Below are positions 8,468-18,206 of a DNA stretch of 64,000 nt, one piece after another. This DNA is from Paenibacillus glucanolyticus NBRC 15330. Its GTDB lineage: Bacteria > Bacillota > Bacilli > Paenibacillales > Paenibacillaceae. Both the position numbers and the translations under genes were made by a program. The notes under the pieces are model-generated. The model was given only the letters and a program-made list of their open reading frames with translations. It made no database searches and was not told where the DNA came from. How positions within the stretch are numbered: position 1 is the first letter of the stretch; the number at the start of each line of letters is the position of its first letter. The stretch is taken from positions 186,001 through 250,000 of the forward strand of contig NZ_BIMC01000003.1 of the NCBI RefSeq assembly GCF_004000885.1. Reading direction: 5' to 3'.

Positions 8468-8834
8468 CAGAGGGGGGGCTGTATTTGAATTTACATCATG
8501 AAGACAAACTAAAGGCAGCGACCTCATGTTAGGCCGCTGCCTCTGGTTTGCTATTAAGAACCCTTCAGATATGTCAGGATATGATTAAATGGATTGTCGA
8601 TGTAGGAGATATTCAGTCGCAATGATGTACGAGTAAAAGCCCACACCTTCATGGCGTGGGCCTTTTACTTACTCATAGTTTCACAGATTGCTCGCCAGCA
8701 ACTGATGAAACAGGTCGCAATTTACCAAGTATATGAAATGCCAGAGTGAGTTAGTACGGGTTATGAACCCTTGCCCAGGCCCACGCATAAGATGTAGTCA
8801 CAAACCTGCTGCCTGGGAAAGGGCGTGACTTCAT
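8468..8834. other. Intergenic region with hairpins
   Basis: No convincing gene. It contains a hairpin after the MocR gene (AGGCAGCG/CGCTGCCT, 8513-8542), a bidirectional terminator (8633-8669) and the leader of the permease gene, where CCCAGGC (8774-8780) and GCCTGGG (8811-8817) could pair ahead of the AAAGGG ribosome-binding site. Confidence 0.5.
8633..8669. terminator. Bidirectional terminator
   Basis: GTAAAAGCCCAC and GTGGGCCTTTTAC form a strong stem with A-rich and T-rich flanks, able to act on either strand. Confidence 0.7.
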
Positions 8835-10250
8835 ATGGGAATTCAATTAACTGCGATGCACTGGGTTTACCTGGCGTTCATCGTCCTGATCATGACGCTG
8901 CTGATCCGGCGGCGCGATACAACGCTTATATGCGTGACCGGAATATTTGCGCTTGGCCTGCTGGCAACGGAAACGCTGAGCGGTTCGGTCTCCGGCGTGT
9001 TTAATTCCTTCATTTATGCTACGAAAGAGCTGATGGGTACAATCATGATCATATCGATCATTGTGGCGATGAGCAGGGTATTGATCAAGACCGGCATCAA
9101 CGAAACGATGGTAGCCCCGCTAACCCGGTTCCTCCGTACCCCGGCCATGGCTTATTGGGGAATCGGCATCATCATGATGGTAACGTCCTTCTTCTTCTGG
9201 CCGTCACCGGCGGTTGCGTTAATCGGAGTTGTGCTGCTGCCTGTAGCCATTCGCGTGGGACTGCCCGCGCTTGGTGCTGCGGTAGCCATGAACCTGTTCG
9301 GTCACGGCATAGCGCTGTCGGGGGATTACATTATCCAGGGCGCGCCTAAATTGACTGCGGATGCCGCCGGTCTGCCGGTATCCAGCGTGATGGCAGCGAG
9401 CGTTCCGCTTGTCATTGTGATGGGAGTTGTAACCACGGTGACGGCTTTCTGGATGATGCGAAGAGATCAGGGTAACGGCAGCTGGAGAGATGGATTGGTC
9501 ACCATCAAGAGCACAGGAGAGACACTCGCCGCACGTTCTGAAGAGGATGACGCTGCTGCTCCTATTTCTCCTGGCATGAAAAGATGGCTGGCTATCGCCA
9601 TTCTGCTGCTGTTTGCTGCCGACGTTGCGGCCATGTTCATCCTGAAGCTGCAGGGCGGGGATGCAACAGCCTTGGTCGGCGGTACCGCGGTCCTTATCTT
9701 AAGCATCATTACGCTGGTAGCACATCGCAACCGCGGACTAGAGAAGGTCACCTCGTATTTAATTGAGGGCTTCGTGTTTGGATTCAAAGTATTCGGACCC
9801 GTCATTCCGATAGCGGCATTCTTCTATCTCGGAGATGCGGCGTTTACCGATTTGTTTGGCAAAGTGCTTCCGGAAGCTTCCCACGGGATCGTGAACGACC
9901 TGGGGGTTGCGCTTGCGAATGCGGTGCCGCTGAACGGCGCGGTGGGTGCAGTGACGTTGACCATCACCGGTGCAATTACGGGCCTGGACGGCTCGGGCTT
10001 CTCCGGCATATCGCTTGCCGGCTCGATCGCGCAATTGTTTGCAACTGCCATCGGATCAGGTGCAGCTACGCTGACCGCGCTTGGGCAGGTTGCCGCAATT
10101 TGGGTGGGGGGAGGCACACTTATACCGTGGGCACTGATTCCGGCCGCAGCCATTTGCGGCGTCAGTCCCTTTGAGCTCGCAAGGCGTAATTTGAAGCCAG
10201 TGCTGATCGGTCTTACCGTTACCACGGTTGTGGCCATGTTCCTGGTGTAA
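8835..10250 (+). CDS. Multi-spanning permease (ion-transporter superfamily, YhfA-like)
   Basis: A 471-residue, very hydrophobic protein with about twelve predicted membrane segments and a polar cytosolic loop near residues 210-250 (RRDQGNGSWRDG to PGMKRW). Two glycine- and proline-rich re-entrant-like stretches (FFFWPSPAVALIGVVLLP; NAVPLNGAVGAVTLTITGAITG) sit at matching places in each half. This suggests the two-fold repeat of ion-transporter-superfamily carriers such as GntP, DcuC and YhfA types. ATG 8835 follows GGGAAAGGG. The substrate is unknown; organic acids are a reasonable guess from the superfamily. It is monocistronic and convergent with the ger operon. Confidence 0.7.
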   Translation: MGIQLTAMHWVYLAFIVLIMTLLIRRRDTTLICVTGIFALGLLATETLSGSVSGVFNSFIYATKELMGTIMIISIIVAMSRVLIKTGINETMVAPLTRFLRTPAMAYWGIGIIMMVTSFFFWPSPAVALIGVVLLPVAIRVGLPALGAAVAMNLFGHGIALSGDYIIQGAPKLTADAAGLPVSSVMAASVPLVIVMGVVTTVTAFWMMRRDQGNGSWRDGLVTIKSTGETLAARSEEDDAAAPISPGMKRWLAIAILLLFAADVAAMFILKLQGGDATALVGGTAVLILSIITLVAHRNRGLEKVTSYLIEGFVFGFKVFGPVIPIAAFFYLGDAAFTDLFGKVLPEASHGIVNDLGVALANAVPLNGAVGAVTLTITGAITGLDGSGFSGISLAGSIAQLFATAIGSGAATLTALGQVAAIWVGGGTLIPWALIPAAAICGVSPFELARRNLKPVLIGLTVTTVVAMFLV

Positions 10251-10266
10251 GTGCAAACGACAGAAG

Positions 10267-10300
10267 GAAAAGCGCTGTCTCTTGAGGGAGCAGCGCTTTA
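10267..10300. terminator. Bidirectional terminator between permease and ger operon
   Basis: AAAGCGCTG and CAGCGCTTT form a nine-pair stem with A and T flanks, shared by two convergent transcripts; it overlaps the gerAC-like stop codon. Confidence 0.8.
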
Positions 10301-11500
10301 TCTCATGGAAGAACCATAATTGGTAATATTAATCTTCACATCATACGTTACGTTTGCCTTGCTGAAGGCCTCGTCCCAGTTCTTCTCAACCTTTTTCCAT
10401 AACCGGGGATGCTTGATTCGGAGCTGTTCCCCGAATCCTGCGACATCGACATGATAGGTCTCCTGCATTTTGTAGAGCACCTGCCGAATTTGTTCGCGGA
10501 CCGTATCCTCGAAGTAGCCCTCCAGCTCATCCTGGTAAGACTCGGTTGCTGTATGCTGCGGACTGCTCCAGTCCTCGATCAGGGCTCCTCTGGATGCGAC
10601 CTCGACATGGAATGAAATTTGATCCCCTCGAACGATGGGGGTGATCTTGCTCTTCGTTACTTTCGGTTCATAGGTTATCGTATCTCCGGTTCTCGGTTTA
10701 TAGGTTTTCAAAGCGCCTGTTCTGACTTTGCCCGTAATCCAGGATAGGCCCTCCAGATCCGTTTGGCTTAGACTGCCGATCCACTTCTTGCTTGTTCCCT
10801 TGAAGATGCCTGCTCCGGAGAATTTGTGCTCGCCCTCGGCCGTAATGACATTCTGCAGCAGAAAGCTCGAACCGGATTGCATCATGCCATCGAGCTTGGC
10901 CAGTGACATGGCAGGCAGAATCTTGTTGGATAATTGACGGTTATCGAACAACCCGGTCAAATATAAGGCGGGAATTTCCCCGGGCTCCGATGAATTCAAG
11001 GCTTCAACTGCACTTCCGTGACTGATCAGGATGAGACAGCTGGGCCGGATGTCGTTATCCCGCATAATATAGTCCAGGAGCTGCTCGAGATTATATTTCT
11101 TTGCTAATTCGGTGGACAGCACAATGACCTTCAAGTGATGGCCAATCAAGGGGCGCTCCCGTCTTAGAGCAAATTGCCGAAGGATTTGAACCACGGAATC
11201 ACCAGTCAAGCGCTCGTTCAGATAAGACTTGCCCCCTTGCGGTGATGATGAGTTCTGGTTCTTCTTTTGCCCGCTGGACGGGGGGGTGATTTGAACGGTG
11301 ACGGTCATGTTCTTTTTTTTCGGATAATGCCCTCCCTGCTCATTGACCTGCTTCTCAAATTTGGATTCTTGGGCAACGTCCATTCCAAGGCCTACATATA
11401 AATTTAATTCCTCGATCTCATCATTGCTCCAACACCCCGTCGTCGTAAGCAGCATGGAGCATATGAACACCATTCCGAGAATACGTGCAGACTGATTCAA
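10298..11500 (-). CDS. Ger(x)C family spore germination lipoprotein
   Basis: A 400-residue C subunit of a GerA-type nutrient germinant receptor. It has a lipoprotein signal peptide (ILGMVFICSMLLTTTGCWS) with the cysteine after TTG as predicted lipidation site, followed by the family's typical start (WSNDEIEELNLYVGLGMD). Length is normal. The start is TTG 11500, preceded by AAAGGGGAG at eight bases, and it overlaps the stop of the B-subunit gene by four bases. It is anchored on the outer face of the spore inner membrane. Third gene of the ger operon. Confidence 0.95.
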   Translation of the reverse strand: MNQSARILGMVFICSMLLTTTGCWSNDEIEELNLYVGLGMDVAQESKFEKQVNEQGGHYPKKKNMTVTVQITPPSSGQKKNQNSSSPQGGKSYLNERLTGDSVVQILRQFALRRERPLIGHHLKVIVLSTELAKKYNLEQLLDYIMRDNDIRPSCLILISHGSAVEALNSSEPGEIPALYLTGLFDNRQLSNKILPAMSLAKLDGMMQSGSSFLLQNVITAEGEHKFSGAGIFKGTSKKWIGSLSQTDLEGLSWITGKVRTGALKTYKPRTGDTITYEPKVTKSKITPIVRGDQISFHVEVASRGALIEDWSSPQHTATESYQDELEGYFEDTVREQIRQVLYKMQETYHVDVAGFGEQLRIKHPRLWKKVEKNWDEAFSKANVTYDVKINITNYGSSMR

Positions 11501-12594
11501 TTGGATGTCTCCCCTTTGCGGCGAATCTTGCTGATGATCAGCAGGAAGAATGGAAGGGTGCCAAATAAATAAACCGACACATTGCCCACTATCTGCCCCA
11601 GCATGAATAACTCCGAGATATTTTTCGGGATGACGGCAATCAAGAAAATAACCGGCAGCATCATGAACAGAAAGGGGCGGATGTTCTTATCGAATAACTG
11701 CGACCAGCCGAGTGATGCGGCATAATGCGTTATGGTAAAGGTCGAGAAGATCTGCATAATCCAGATGACAAGCAGCAGGGATTCGAACCGTTCAAAGATC
11801 AGGCCTTGAATTTCGAAGCTTCGGATTAAATCCAGACTGGGCCAGGTGGCAACCTTCACGCCGCCGAGGGACAGTCCGCCGATGGTCATGACTAGCGCAA
11901 CCAGGTAGACAAACGTAGGAACGATCGTTCCCCAAGTGACGGCCTTCATTCCTTTTTGGGGAGAGCTCATAAATGCCATAATGATGAGCATGATCTCAAA
12001 GCCGGCAAATGCGAGCGTCGTCGATCTCATTCCCAGAAGCACGGGTATTACGCCAGAGCCCAGTACGGGGCGCAGATTGTTGATCTCGAATAACCCGCTG
12101 CTGAGCGAGAATGTAATGATGAAGATGACCAGCGTGATAGGCAGAATAATCTCGAACAGCCTGGCTATGCTGCCGATCCCACCTGTAGTCAGGTAGAGGC
12201 CAACCCACATAAAGGTCATCACGATCGCCCACATGGGTGTTCCTTCTAACAGGAACATCCCCGTGACTTCTGCCATGACTCTGAGCTCAAACGCCGAGAT
12301 GGTAAGTAAGTAGCCGATGGTGATCAGGCTGATCAGAAAAGCAATTGCTTTGCCTGTAATTTGAGGCACGAATTGAAACCAGGTCTGACCGGGAAATCTC
12401 CGGCAAAGCTTCACGATAACGAATCCGGCCAGAAGAATCAGCAGGCTTGAGAGAAGGACCGAGATCCACACGTCAGGTGAATTGCTTGCTGTGACGGCCG
12501 TTCTCGGCAATGTCAAAATACCTGCACCCAGCATGTAGTTAATAATGATAACTGCAGCCTGTGCAGTCGTAATTTGATCACTCGAACGGCTCAT
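11497..12594 (-). CDS. GerAB/GerKB-type endospore germination permease
   Basis: A 365-residue B subunit of the germinant receptor, from the amino-acid/polyamine/organocation transporter-like family, with about ten membrane segments starting at ITTAQAAVIIINYMLGAGILTLPR. In this family the subunit binds the germinant, for example an amino acid. ATG 12594 is preferred because GGAGGTG lies six bases upstream; an earlier in-frame start would bury that motif in the coding sequence. It lies between the A and C subunit genes and overlaps the latter. The germinant cannot be read from sequence. Confidence 0.93.
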   Translation of the reverse strand: MSRSSDQITTAQAAVIIINYMLGAGILTLPRTAVTASNSPDVWISVLLSSLLILLAGFVIVKLCRRFPGQTWFQFVPQITGKAIAFLISLITIGYLLTISAFELRVMAEVTGMFLLEGTPMWAIVMTFMWVGLYLTTGGIGSIARLFEIILPITLVIFIITFSLSSGLFEINNLRPVLGSGVIPVLLGMRSTTLAFAGFEIMLIIMAFMSSPQKGMKAVTWGTIVPTFVYLVALVMTIGGLSLGGVKVATWPSLDLIRSFEIQGLIFERFESLLLVIWIMQIFSTFTITHYAASLGWSQLFDKNIRPFLFMMLPVIFLIAVIPKNISELFMLGQIVGNVSVYLFGTLPFFLLIISKIRRKGETSN

Positions 12595-12624
12595 CGGTGT
12601 CACCTCCGCCATATTCTTCAACAT

Positions 12625-14331
12625 TTACTTTTTTCGATCCGAGTCCTTGGTCTTGATCATTTGAGGGCGTTCCTTCATGACTTGCAGCGGGAAACGCATG
12701 AACAAATCCTTCCAGTCACTGAAACGGTAAGGCACCAAGGGGCTTGCATACGGTACACCGAAGGATCTCAGCTTGACGATATGGCTGCAGAGGAATAGAA
12801 AGAACATGACAACACCGAACAATCCAAGGAAGGCAGCGCAGAACATGCCGATGAATCGCAGGAACCGGAGGCTGATGCCTGCGCTGTAACTCGGAATGGT
12901 GAACGAAGAGATAGCCGTAACGGCAACAACAATAACCAGAAACGGGCTGACAATCCCTGCATTAACGGCGGCGTCGCCAATAATAAGACCACCAACGATA
13001 CCCATCGCGGGGCCAATTGGCTTGGGCAAGCGAATACCGGCTTCCCTCAAGATCTCAATGGCAATTTCCATAATGAGTACTTCGAGCAAGGCGGGAAAGG
13101 GGACTCCCTGTCTGGTCTCGATTATAGAGAGGGCTAGCCGTGTAGGAATTAGACCGGGGTGGAACGAGATAAAGGATACGTACAGCGCCGGAGCGAGAAG
13201 TGCCAGCATGGCTGCCAGCATGCGAAGCAAACGGACGAAGGACCCGGATATCCAGCGTTCGTAATAATCCTCAGGTGACTGCAGCAGCATACTGAAGGTG
13301 ACGGGGACAATCAGAGCAAAAGGGGTCCCGTCCAGCAGGATGGCGACACGCCCCTCAAGTAAAGCACCAATCACCCGGTCCGGTCTTTCGGTATTGTGCA
13401 CTTGTTGGAAGGGGCTCAGGATGTTGTCCTCAATCAACTGCTCCACGTACCCGGATTCCAGAGGGTCATCGATATCCATTCGCTGGATTCGCTGCGTGAC
13501 TTCCTGGACAAGTCCATCATCGGCGATGTCCTTCATATACGCGATGACGAGGTCTTTCTTCACGCGGGTTCCGACTTGATGCCGGGTAAGCGAGAGGCTT
13601 TCGTTTTTTCCGTGAAGCCTGAGCAGTCCCGTGTTGTCCGCCAGCCTTTCTGTAAAACCCACACGCGGTCCCCGCAGCAGAGCTTCGGATAGCGGCTCCT
13701 CCAGACTGCGGCTTTTTCCTCCTGCCGAGAAGAGAAGGAAGGCGCCCTCCATCCCCTCCACCAGCAAACCGGTTGTACCAAACAAGACGGATTGAACCAG
13801 ATCCCCGAGAGTCTGGGTCTCCGCGATATCCGTGACAGGCAACAGCCGCGTCTTCAGATAGCTGTTGATGGAGTGGCTGGATTGGGCGAAGCCGTCTGCT
13901 TCAGACTCAGGCACACCCCTCAGCATTAACGGAGTAATGAGATGGGTGTCGATGATGTCGTTGTCGCATAAACCATCGATTGTCAGTACGGCAACACGGG
14001 TTTGCGTCCCCTTGATCGTGAATTCTCTGATCTTCACATCGGTGTTGCGACTGGTATGTTCGCGAATGAGCGTGACTTCGGAAGCGTATTGACCCGTTAG
14101 TTTAAATGCTGTATGCGTGGAATCCTTCCCGCTTTTCTTCTCCGTTTCGGCAGCGGAACGCATGTCGCTGCGTGCGGAATGACGCCCGTTCAGGGCTTTC
14201 CTGAGCCAGCGCGTGAGCTTAAGCAGCAGGAGCGGGATGATAAGAAGCAATAGGGCTTGAACAAGAATGATCCAGCTGGGAATATGTTGGAGAACCATGG
14301 ACAACAAACCAATCACCCCTGCGTTGTTCAA
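12625..14331 (-). CDS. GerAA/GerKA-type spore germination protein
   Basis: A 568-residue A subunit of the germinant receptor. A large soluble domain (about residues 85-330; note [19 protein letters not shown] and [20 protein letters not shown]) is followed by a membrane domain with five to six segments ([32 protein letters not shown]). An extra hydrophobic segment near the N-terminus ([21 protein letters not shown]) precedes the soluble domain. The start is uncertain: TTG 14331 gives the full frame, while ATG 14298 lies after AGGGGTGATT. First gene of the ger operon; expression in the forespore is expected but no SigG promoter could be assigned. Confidence 0.92.
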   Translation of the reverse strand: MNNAGVIGLLSMVLQHIPSWIILVQALLLLIIPLLLLKLTRWLRKALNGRHSARSDMRSAAETEKKSGKDSTHTAFKLTGQYASEVTLIREHTSRNTDVKIREFTIKGTQTRVAVLTIDGLCDNDIIDTHLITPLMLRGVPESEADGFAQSSHSINSYLKTRLLPVTDIAETQTLGDLVQSVLFGTTGLLVEGMEGAFLLFSAGGKSRSLEEPLSEALLRGPRVGFTERLADNTGLLRLHGKNESLSLTRHQVGTRVKKDLVIAYMKDIADDGLVQEVTQRIQRMDIDDPLESGYVEQLIEDNILSPFQQVHNTERPDRVIGALLEGRVAILLDGTPFALIVPVTFSMLLQSPEDYYERWISGSFVRLLRMLAAMLALLAPALYVSFISFHPGLIPTRLALSIIETRQGVPFPALLEVLIMEIAIEILREAGIRLPKPIGPAMGIVGGLIIGDAAVNAGIVSPFLVIVVAVTAISSFTIPSYSAGISLRFLRFIGMFCAAFLGLFGVVMFFLFLCSHIVKLRSFGVPYASPLVPYRFSDWKDLFMRFPLQVMKERPQMIKTKDSDRKK

Positions 14332-14404
14332 AATGAATGCAAGGGTATTGTTGCCCTATAGGCTGTTAATAATTCCTTTATTTTCATCCGGTGCTACTTC
14401 GGAC

Positions 14405-14462
14405 CAACAAAAAAAAGGGATGTCCCCCGGAACCATGATATGGCCCGGTTGGATGTCCCTCG
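14405..14462 (-). terminator. Terminator of the alpha-mannosidase gene
   Basis: On the minus strand GGGACATCCAACCGGG and CCGGGGGACATCCC pair (with G-U pairs) and are followed by a run of eight T residues. Confidence 0.8.
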
Positions 14463-14492
14463 GATCAATCTATATAAATATCAATGTGGTCT

Positions 14493-16685
14493 TTACTTCT
14501 TCGATATCGAGAACGGCAGTTCTTCTGCCTCATAAGAACGGTAGCTTGGTGCGAGTCCGAGACGGAAGCTTAGGGATTTGCCTTCCAGAATATCGTCATG
14601 CGTAATGTACAGCTTGGTATAATCCTGCCCCTCCAGTTGGACATTTGCAACGAAATTGGACTGCGGATTATTGTTGTCGGTATGAATGTGCATCTGCTTG
14701 CCACTCGGCAGCTCAATCGTTACGCTGTCAAACAGCGGAATACCGAGCACATACTCATTGCTGCCCGGGCATACCGGATAGAAGCCCATGGAGCTGAACA
14801 CGTACCAGCCTGACATGCTTCCGTTGTCCTCGTCGCCCGGGAATCCGTTAAAGCCGCTGTTGAACAGGTTGGTCATCAGCTGTTTAATGACAACCTGGGA
14901 TGAGGCAGGCTGCCCCACATAGCTGAACAGATAAGGAATATGGAAGCTTGGCTGATTGGATATTGCCAACTGGCCATAGTCGATGGCAGCCATCTCACTC
15001 ATCTCATGAATTTCAAAGCCATAGCCCCGCACGTCGAAGTCGGGCGCTTTATTGCACAATTCGGTTATTTTGTCGAAAAAACGTTCCTTCGAACCGTACG
15101 CCTCAATCAAACCCTGGAAATCCTGGAATACGGCAAAGCTGGTCTGCCAGGCGCTTCCCTCAGCATAATCGAGTCCCCAGCTCGTGTCATTAAAATCCGG
15201 ACGAAACTGGCCGTTCTGATCCTTGGCCCGCATAAATCCGGTCTCTGCATCAAAGATATTGCGGTAATTGAGCGCACTCTGTCGGTAATGATTCGCCATA
15301 TCCGGTTTCCCCAGCACATCGGCTACGCGGCTGATGCAGTAGTCGCTGTAGGCGTAATCCAGCGTGTGGTTGACACTCTCATGATAGCTGCTCGGAACAT
15401 AGCCGTGCTTGATGTAATCAAGCGTTCCTTGACGACCATAACAGTTCTTCTCGCTTTGCGTGGTGGCTGCAGTCAGCATCGCCTCAAGCAGCTCTGGCAT
15501 CAGGTCCTGGGCAATGCCCTTGGCGGCAGCATCGGCAATGACGGCGTCAATGAGCGTACCCGGCATCAGTCCGCGCTCATCAGGCGACAGCCATTTCGGC
15601 AGGAAGCCGGTTTCGCGGTAGGAGTTCAGGTAGCCCTCCAGCATTTCCTCATATTCCTTCGGCGCGATGATGGAGTACAGCGGATATACGGTTTTGTAGG
15701 TATCCCAGAATCCGTTATTGGTATAGAGCACTCCTTTTTTGACGGCTCTGGCAGTTGTATCATAGTGGACCGGCTCCATGTTGGCATCTAGCTCATAGAA
15801 CTTCTGCGGAAACAGGAACATACGGTACAAGCAGGTATAGAAGGTTCGCAAGTACTCTTCATTGGTATGGGTAACCTGAATTTTGTTCAAGTAATGGTTC
15901 CAGGCCTGCGCGGCTGCCTCCTTCTGCTCTTCGAAGGATGTATCCAGCTCGCGTGTAAGGTTAAGCTCGGCTTGCTCCGTGCTGATAAAGGATGTGGCCA
16001 GCTTCACATCGAGGGTATCTCTCTCACATTCTATGAAACGCAGGACAGCATGCTGATTGACGCCGCTAAAATCGACCTCACGGGAGAATTGGCCATCGGC
16101 ATCGTATTGGCCCGTCGCCCCGAGGTCGATGTCCTTGCTGAAACTCATGGCTACGTACATCCTGAACCTATCATCGTGGCAGCCCGAGAAGTTGCTGATA
16201 TAGCCGGTGATTCTGCGACGGGCAGCATCAAGCTTGAACTCGCTTTGGCCCTTCGCGTTCAGCACGAAGCCGGCCTGCTGTCCGGAATGGTACTTCATGC
16301 GCATCGCCGCTCCGTAGCAGCTGGGAACCAGCTCGGTTGTGATGTTATAGCGCTGCTGCTTCACCTTCACGTAATGCGGCTTGAATGTCGCTTCTTCCGG
16401 GCGGTAGGAACTTTGACAGGTGAAGACGGACCCTCTGATTTTGTCATCCGCAATCGGGGTCATCAGGAAGTGGGCGAAGTCGCCCATCCACGGGCTTGGC
16501 TGGTGGGTCAGTCGGATGCCCTGGAACACGCGGTCATTGGGGTTGAAGAACCAGCTTCCCTCATTGTGGGTTTGTACGACATAATGATTCATGCCAAAAG
16601 GCACACCGGTGTAAGGAAGCGTATTCCCGTTGGAATAGGCATGTTGGTTGTTGGAGCCTTGTCGAGTATCGATATAGTGCAGCAT
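14493..16685 (-). CDS. GH92 family alpha-mannosidase
   Basis: A 730-residue calcium-dependent exo-alpha-mannosidase of glycoside hydrolase family 92, which removes alpha-linked mannose with inversion. The N-terminal beta-sandwich motif GSNNQHAYSNGNTLPYTGVPFGMNH and the C-terminal block GFPGDEDNGSMSGWYVFSSMG, which contains the conserved acidic residues of the (alpha/alpha)6 domain, are diagnostic. No signal peptide is present, so it should act on imported oligosaccharides. ATG 16685 follows AAAGGAGA. It lies next to a GntR/LacI-type regulator on the same strand and opposite an ABC importer, which suggests uptake and cytosolic breakdown of mannose-containing glycans. That substrate link is inferred. 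Confidence 0.93.
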   Translation of the reverse strand: MLHYIDTRQGSNNQHAYSNGNTLPYTGVPFGMNHYVVQTHNEGSWFFNPNDRVFQGIRLTHQPSPWMGDFAHFLMTPIADDKIRGSVFTCQSSYRPEEATFKPHYVKVKQQRYNITTELVPSCYGAAMRMKYHSGQQAGFVLNAKGQSEFKLDAARRRITGYISNFSGCHDDRFRMYVAMSFSKDIDLGATGQYDADGQFSREVDFSGVNQHAVLRFIECERDTLDVKLATSFISTEQAELNLTRELDTSFEEQKEAAAQAWNHYLNKIQVTHTNEEYLRTFYTCLYRMFLFPQKFYELDANMEPVHYDTTARAVKKGVLYTNNGFWDTYKTVYPLYSIIAPKEYEEMLEGYLNSYRETGFLPKWLSPDERGLMPGTLIDAVIADAAAKGIAQDLMPELLEAMLTAATTQSEKNCYGRQGTLDYIKHGYVPSSYHESVNHTLDYAYSDYCISRVADVLGKPDMANHYRQSALNYRNIFDAETGFMRAKDQNGQFRPDFNDTSWGLDYAEGSAWQTSFAVFQDFQGLIEAYGSKERFFDKITELCNKAPDFDVRGYGFEIHEMSEMAAIDYGQLAISNQPSFHIPYLFSYVGQPASSQVVIKQLMTNLFNSGFNGFPGDEDNGSMSGWYVFSSMGFYPVCPGSNEYVLGIPLFDSVTIELPSGKQMHIHTDNNNPQSNFVANVQLEGQDYTKLYITHDDILEGKSLSFRLGLAPSYRSYEAEELPFSISKK

Positions 16686-16721
16686 GCAAAAGTCTCCTTT
16701 GGTTTTCAGAAATGAAGTGTC

Positions 16722-17816
16722 TTACAGTTTCTTTACGGTCTGGCGTTCGATGAGCTGAACCGGAACCACAACATGCTCAAGCGGTTGATCATTGGGGCTC
16801 TCGATCAGTGTGATCAGGCTTTGCGCAGCCTGATATCCCATCCGTCCAAAATCCTGGGATATGGTCGTCAGCTTGGGTTCAACGAAGCCAGCAAGATGAA
16901 TGTTATCAAAACCGACAACGGAGAAGTCATCCGGTACGGAGAGGCCCAGCTCTTTGGAGATTTGAATAATCTCGATCGCAATCAGGTCATTCTCGGCAAC
17001 GATGCCTGTAATCCCTTGTGCCATAACGGATTGAATAAACTGGATATAATATTCCCTGCCGTTATCGTTGTCATGGGTCAAATAACGGTCAGTTAAATCA
17101 CTCACGCTGTAATCGATCAGGCTGTGATCATACAGAGCCTTCAGATAACCGAAATATCGCTCTCGAATGGAAGAGGAATTCTCTACCTTCAAGGAGGAGA
17201 TAAAAGCGATTTTCTTATGGTTATTCTCAATCAGATGCTTGGACGCCTGATACCCGCCACCAAAGTTATCCGAGACAACCGACAGGAACGGAATACCCTC
17301 AATGCATTTATCCATCGTCACGAGCGGGTACTTCGCCAGGTGATATTGGTACAGAATGCCAAGATCCGAAATGCTGCTTACCGGATAGAAGATTAATCCT
17401 GAATTCGTACTTTGAAGTGCGGACTCCAGGAGCTTCCGTTGACTGACAATCGTATTGGACTGAATGTTCAGGGTATAGTCGGTTGTTGCAAGATATTCGT
17501 TAATGCCCTTTTCATAATCACCAAGTCCCGGGTTATGGGAGAACGGAAGGATCAGCAATATCTCCTTGCTGGTCCTGCTCACAGGACGGTGCGGAGCCTT
17601 GGCGGCATTCACGAAGCTTCCCTTCCCCTGAACCCGATGGATCAGCTTGGCATTCTCCAGCTCGGTCAGTGCCCTCTTCGACGTGATTCGGCTTACGTTG
17701 TATTCCTTCGAAATTTCAGCTTCGGTTGGAAGCTGGTCTCCAGCCTGGAGCTCTCCGGATTCTATCTTGGCGGTAAGAGCATTTACGATATGTTGATATA
17801 GTGGAATTTGTTCCAT
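16722..17816 (-). CDS. GntR-HTH / LacI-type sugar-binding repressor (AraR-like)
   Basis: A 364-residue regulator. Residues 1-70 form a GntR winged helix (GELQAGDQLPTEAEISKEYNVSRITSKRALTELE) and the remainder is a periplasmic-binding-protein-like effector domain of the LacI kind (ILLILPFSHNPGLGDYEKG; DFSVVGFDNIHLAGFVEPKLTTI). This layout is that of AraR. ATG 17816 is chosen because GAGGAGATCC precedes it; the longer frame would read through an operator-like site. It is upstream of the alpha-mannosidase gene on the same strand and divergent from the ABC importer, so it is the likely local repressor. Candidate operators lie at 17837-17847, 18142-18154 and 18177-18188. Confidence 0.9.
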   Translation of the reverse strand: MEQIPLYQHIVNALTAKIESGELQAGDQLPTEAEISKEYNVSRITSKRALTELENAKLIHRVQGKGSFVNAAKAPHRPVSRTSKEILLILPFSHNPGLGDYEKGINEYLATTDYTLNIQSNTIVSQRKLLESALQSTNSGLIFYPVSSISDLGILYQYHLAKYPLVTMDKCIEGIPFLSVVSDNFGGGYQASKHLIENNHKKIAFISSLKVENSSSIRERYFGYLKALYDHSLIDYSVSDLTDRYLTHDNDNGREYYIQFIQSVMAQGITGIVAENDLIAIEIIQISKELGLSVPDDFSVVGFDNIHLAGFVEPKLTTISQDFGRMGYQAAQSLITLIESPNDQPLEHVVVPVQLIERQTVKKL

Positions 17817-17836
17817 AGCGGATCTCCTCGCTAAAT

Positions 17837-17847
17837 TTGATATATCA
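17837..17847. promoter_or_regulatory. Operator-like site, proximal to the regulator gene
   Basis: TTGATATATCA matches the 12-bp palindrome found at 18177-18188 upstream of the ABC importer. It lies about 20 bases before the regulator gene start. Confidence 0.55.
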
Positions 17848-18091
17848 TTTCGCGGCGTATATGTCAAAGTCTAATGATGTTTTTAATGTGAAAATACAGT
17901 GGTTATGTTGAATATACGAAAGACAAGAGACATAGGCAAACCCATTTTTTTATGTACGTAGTCCAACCCTTGATTATTGTGCATATAGGCAGGGCAAAGG
18001 GCTCTTGGCGGCTTTGTTTCCATTGCCAACGTTCAAACAAAAATCATGAACTTCTAGTTTCATAGTATAGTTCCCTCCGTTATATTTCAAG

Positions 18092-18105
18092 ATTAAACGC
18101 TTCCA
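18092..18105. promoter_or_regulatory. Candidate CcpA cre box
   Basis: ATTAAACGCTTCCA fits the cre consensus WTGNAARCGYTWNCW core at 12 of 14 positions. It lies between the two divergent transcription units. Confidence 0.4.
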
Positions 18106-18122
18106 ACTCCAATAAATAGAAA

Positions 18123-18136
18123 TGTAAGCGCTAGAC
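18123..18136. promoter_or_regulatory. Candidate CcpA cre box overlapping the -35
   Basis: TGTAAGCGCTAGAC matches the cre core at 12 of 14 positions and covers the -35 hexamer of the ABC operon promoter, a position expected to allow catabolite repression. Confidence 0.5.
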
Positions 18137-18160
18137 AAATAAATTGGTATATCTTATAAT
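18132..18160 (+). promoter_or_regulatory. SigA-type promoter of the mannosyl-glycan ABC operon
   Basis: TAGACA (18132-18137), a 17-base spacer and TATAAT (18155-18160). The spacer holds the operator-like sequence TTGGTATATCTTA. Confidence 0.7.
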
Positions 18161-18176
18161 CGGATTTATGAATTAA

Positions 18177-18188
18177 TTGATATATCAA
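18177..18188. promoter_or_regulatory. Operator: perfect palindrome TTGATATATCAA
   Basis: A perfect 12-bp palindrome 17 bases downstream of the -10 box, repeated with one end missing at 17837-17847 and in looser form in the promoter spacer. It probably binds the divergent GntR/LacI-type regulator. Confidence 0.6.
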
Positions 18189-18206
18189 ATAATGGGGGTT
18201 GATGGA

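Noticed and set aside
14940..15791. 283-residue plus-strand open frame
   Set aside because: Antisense to the GH92 gene with no family features.
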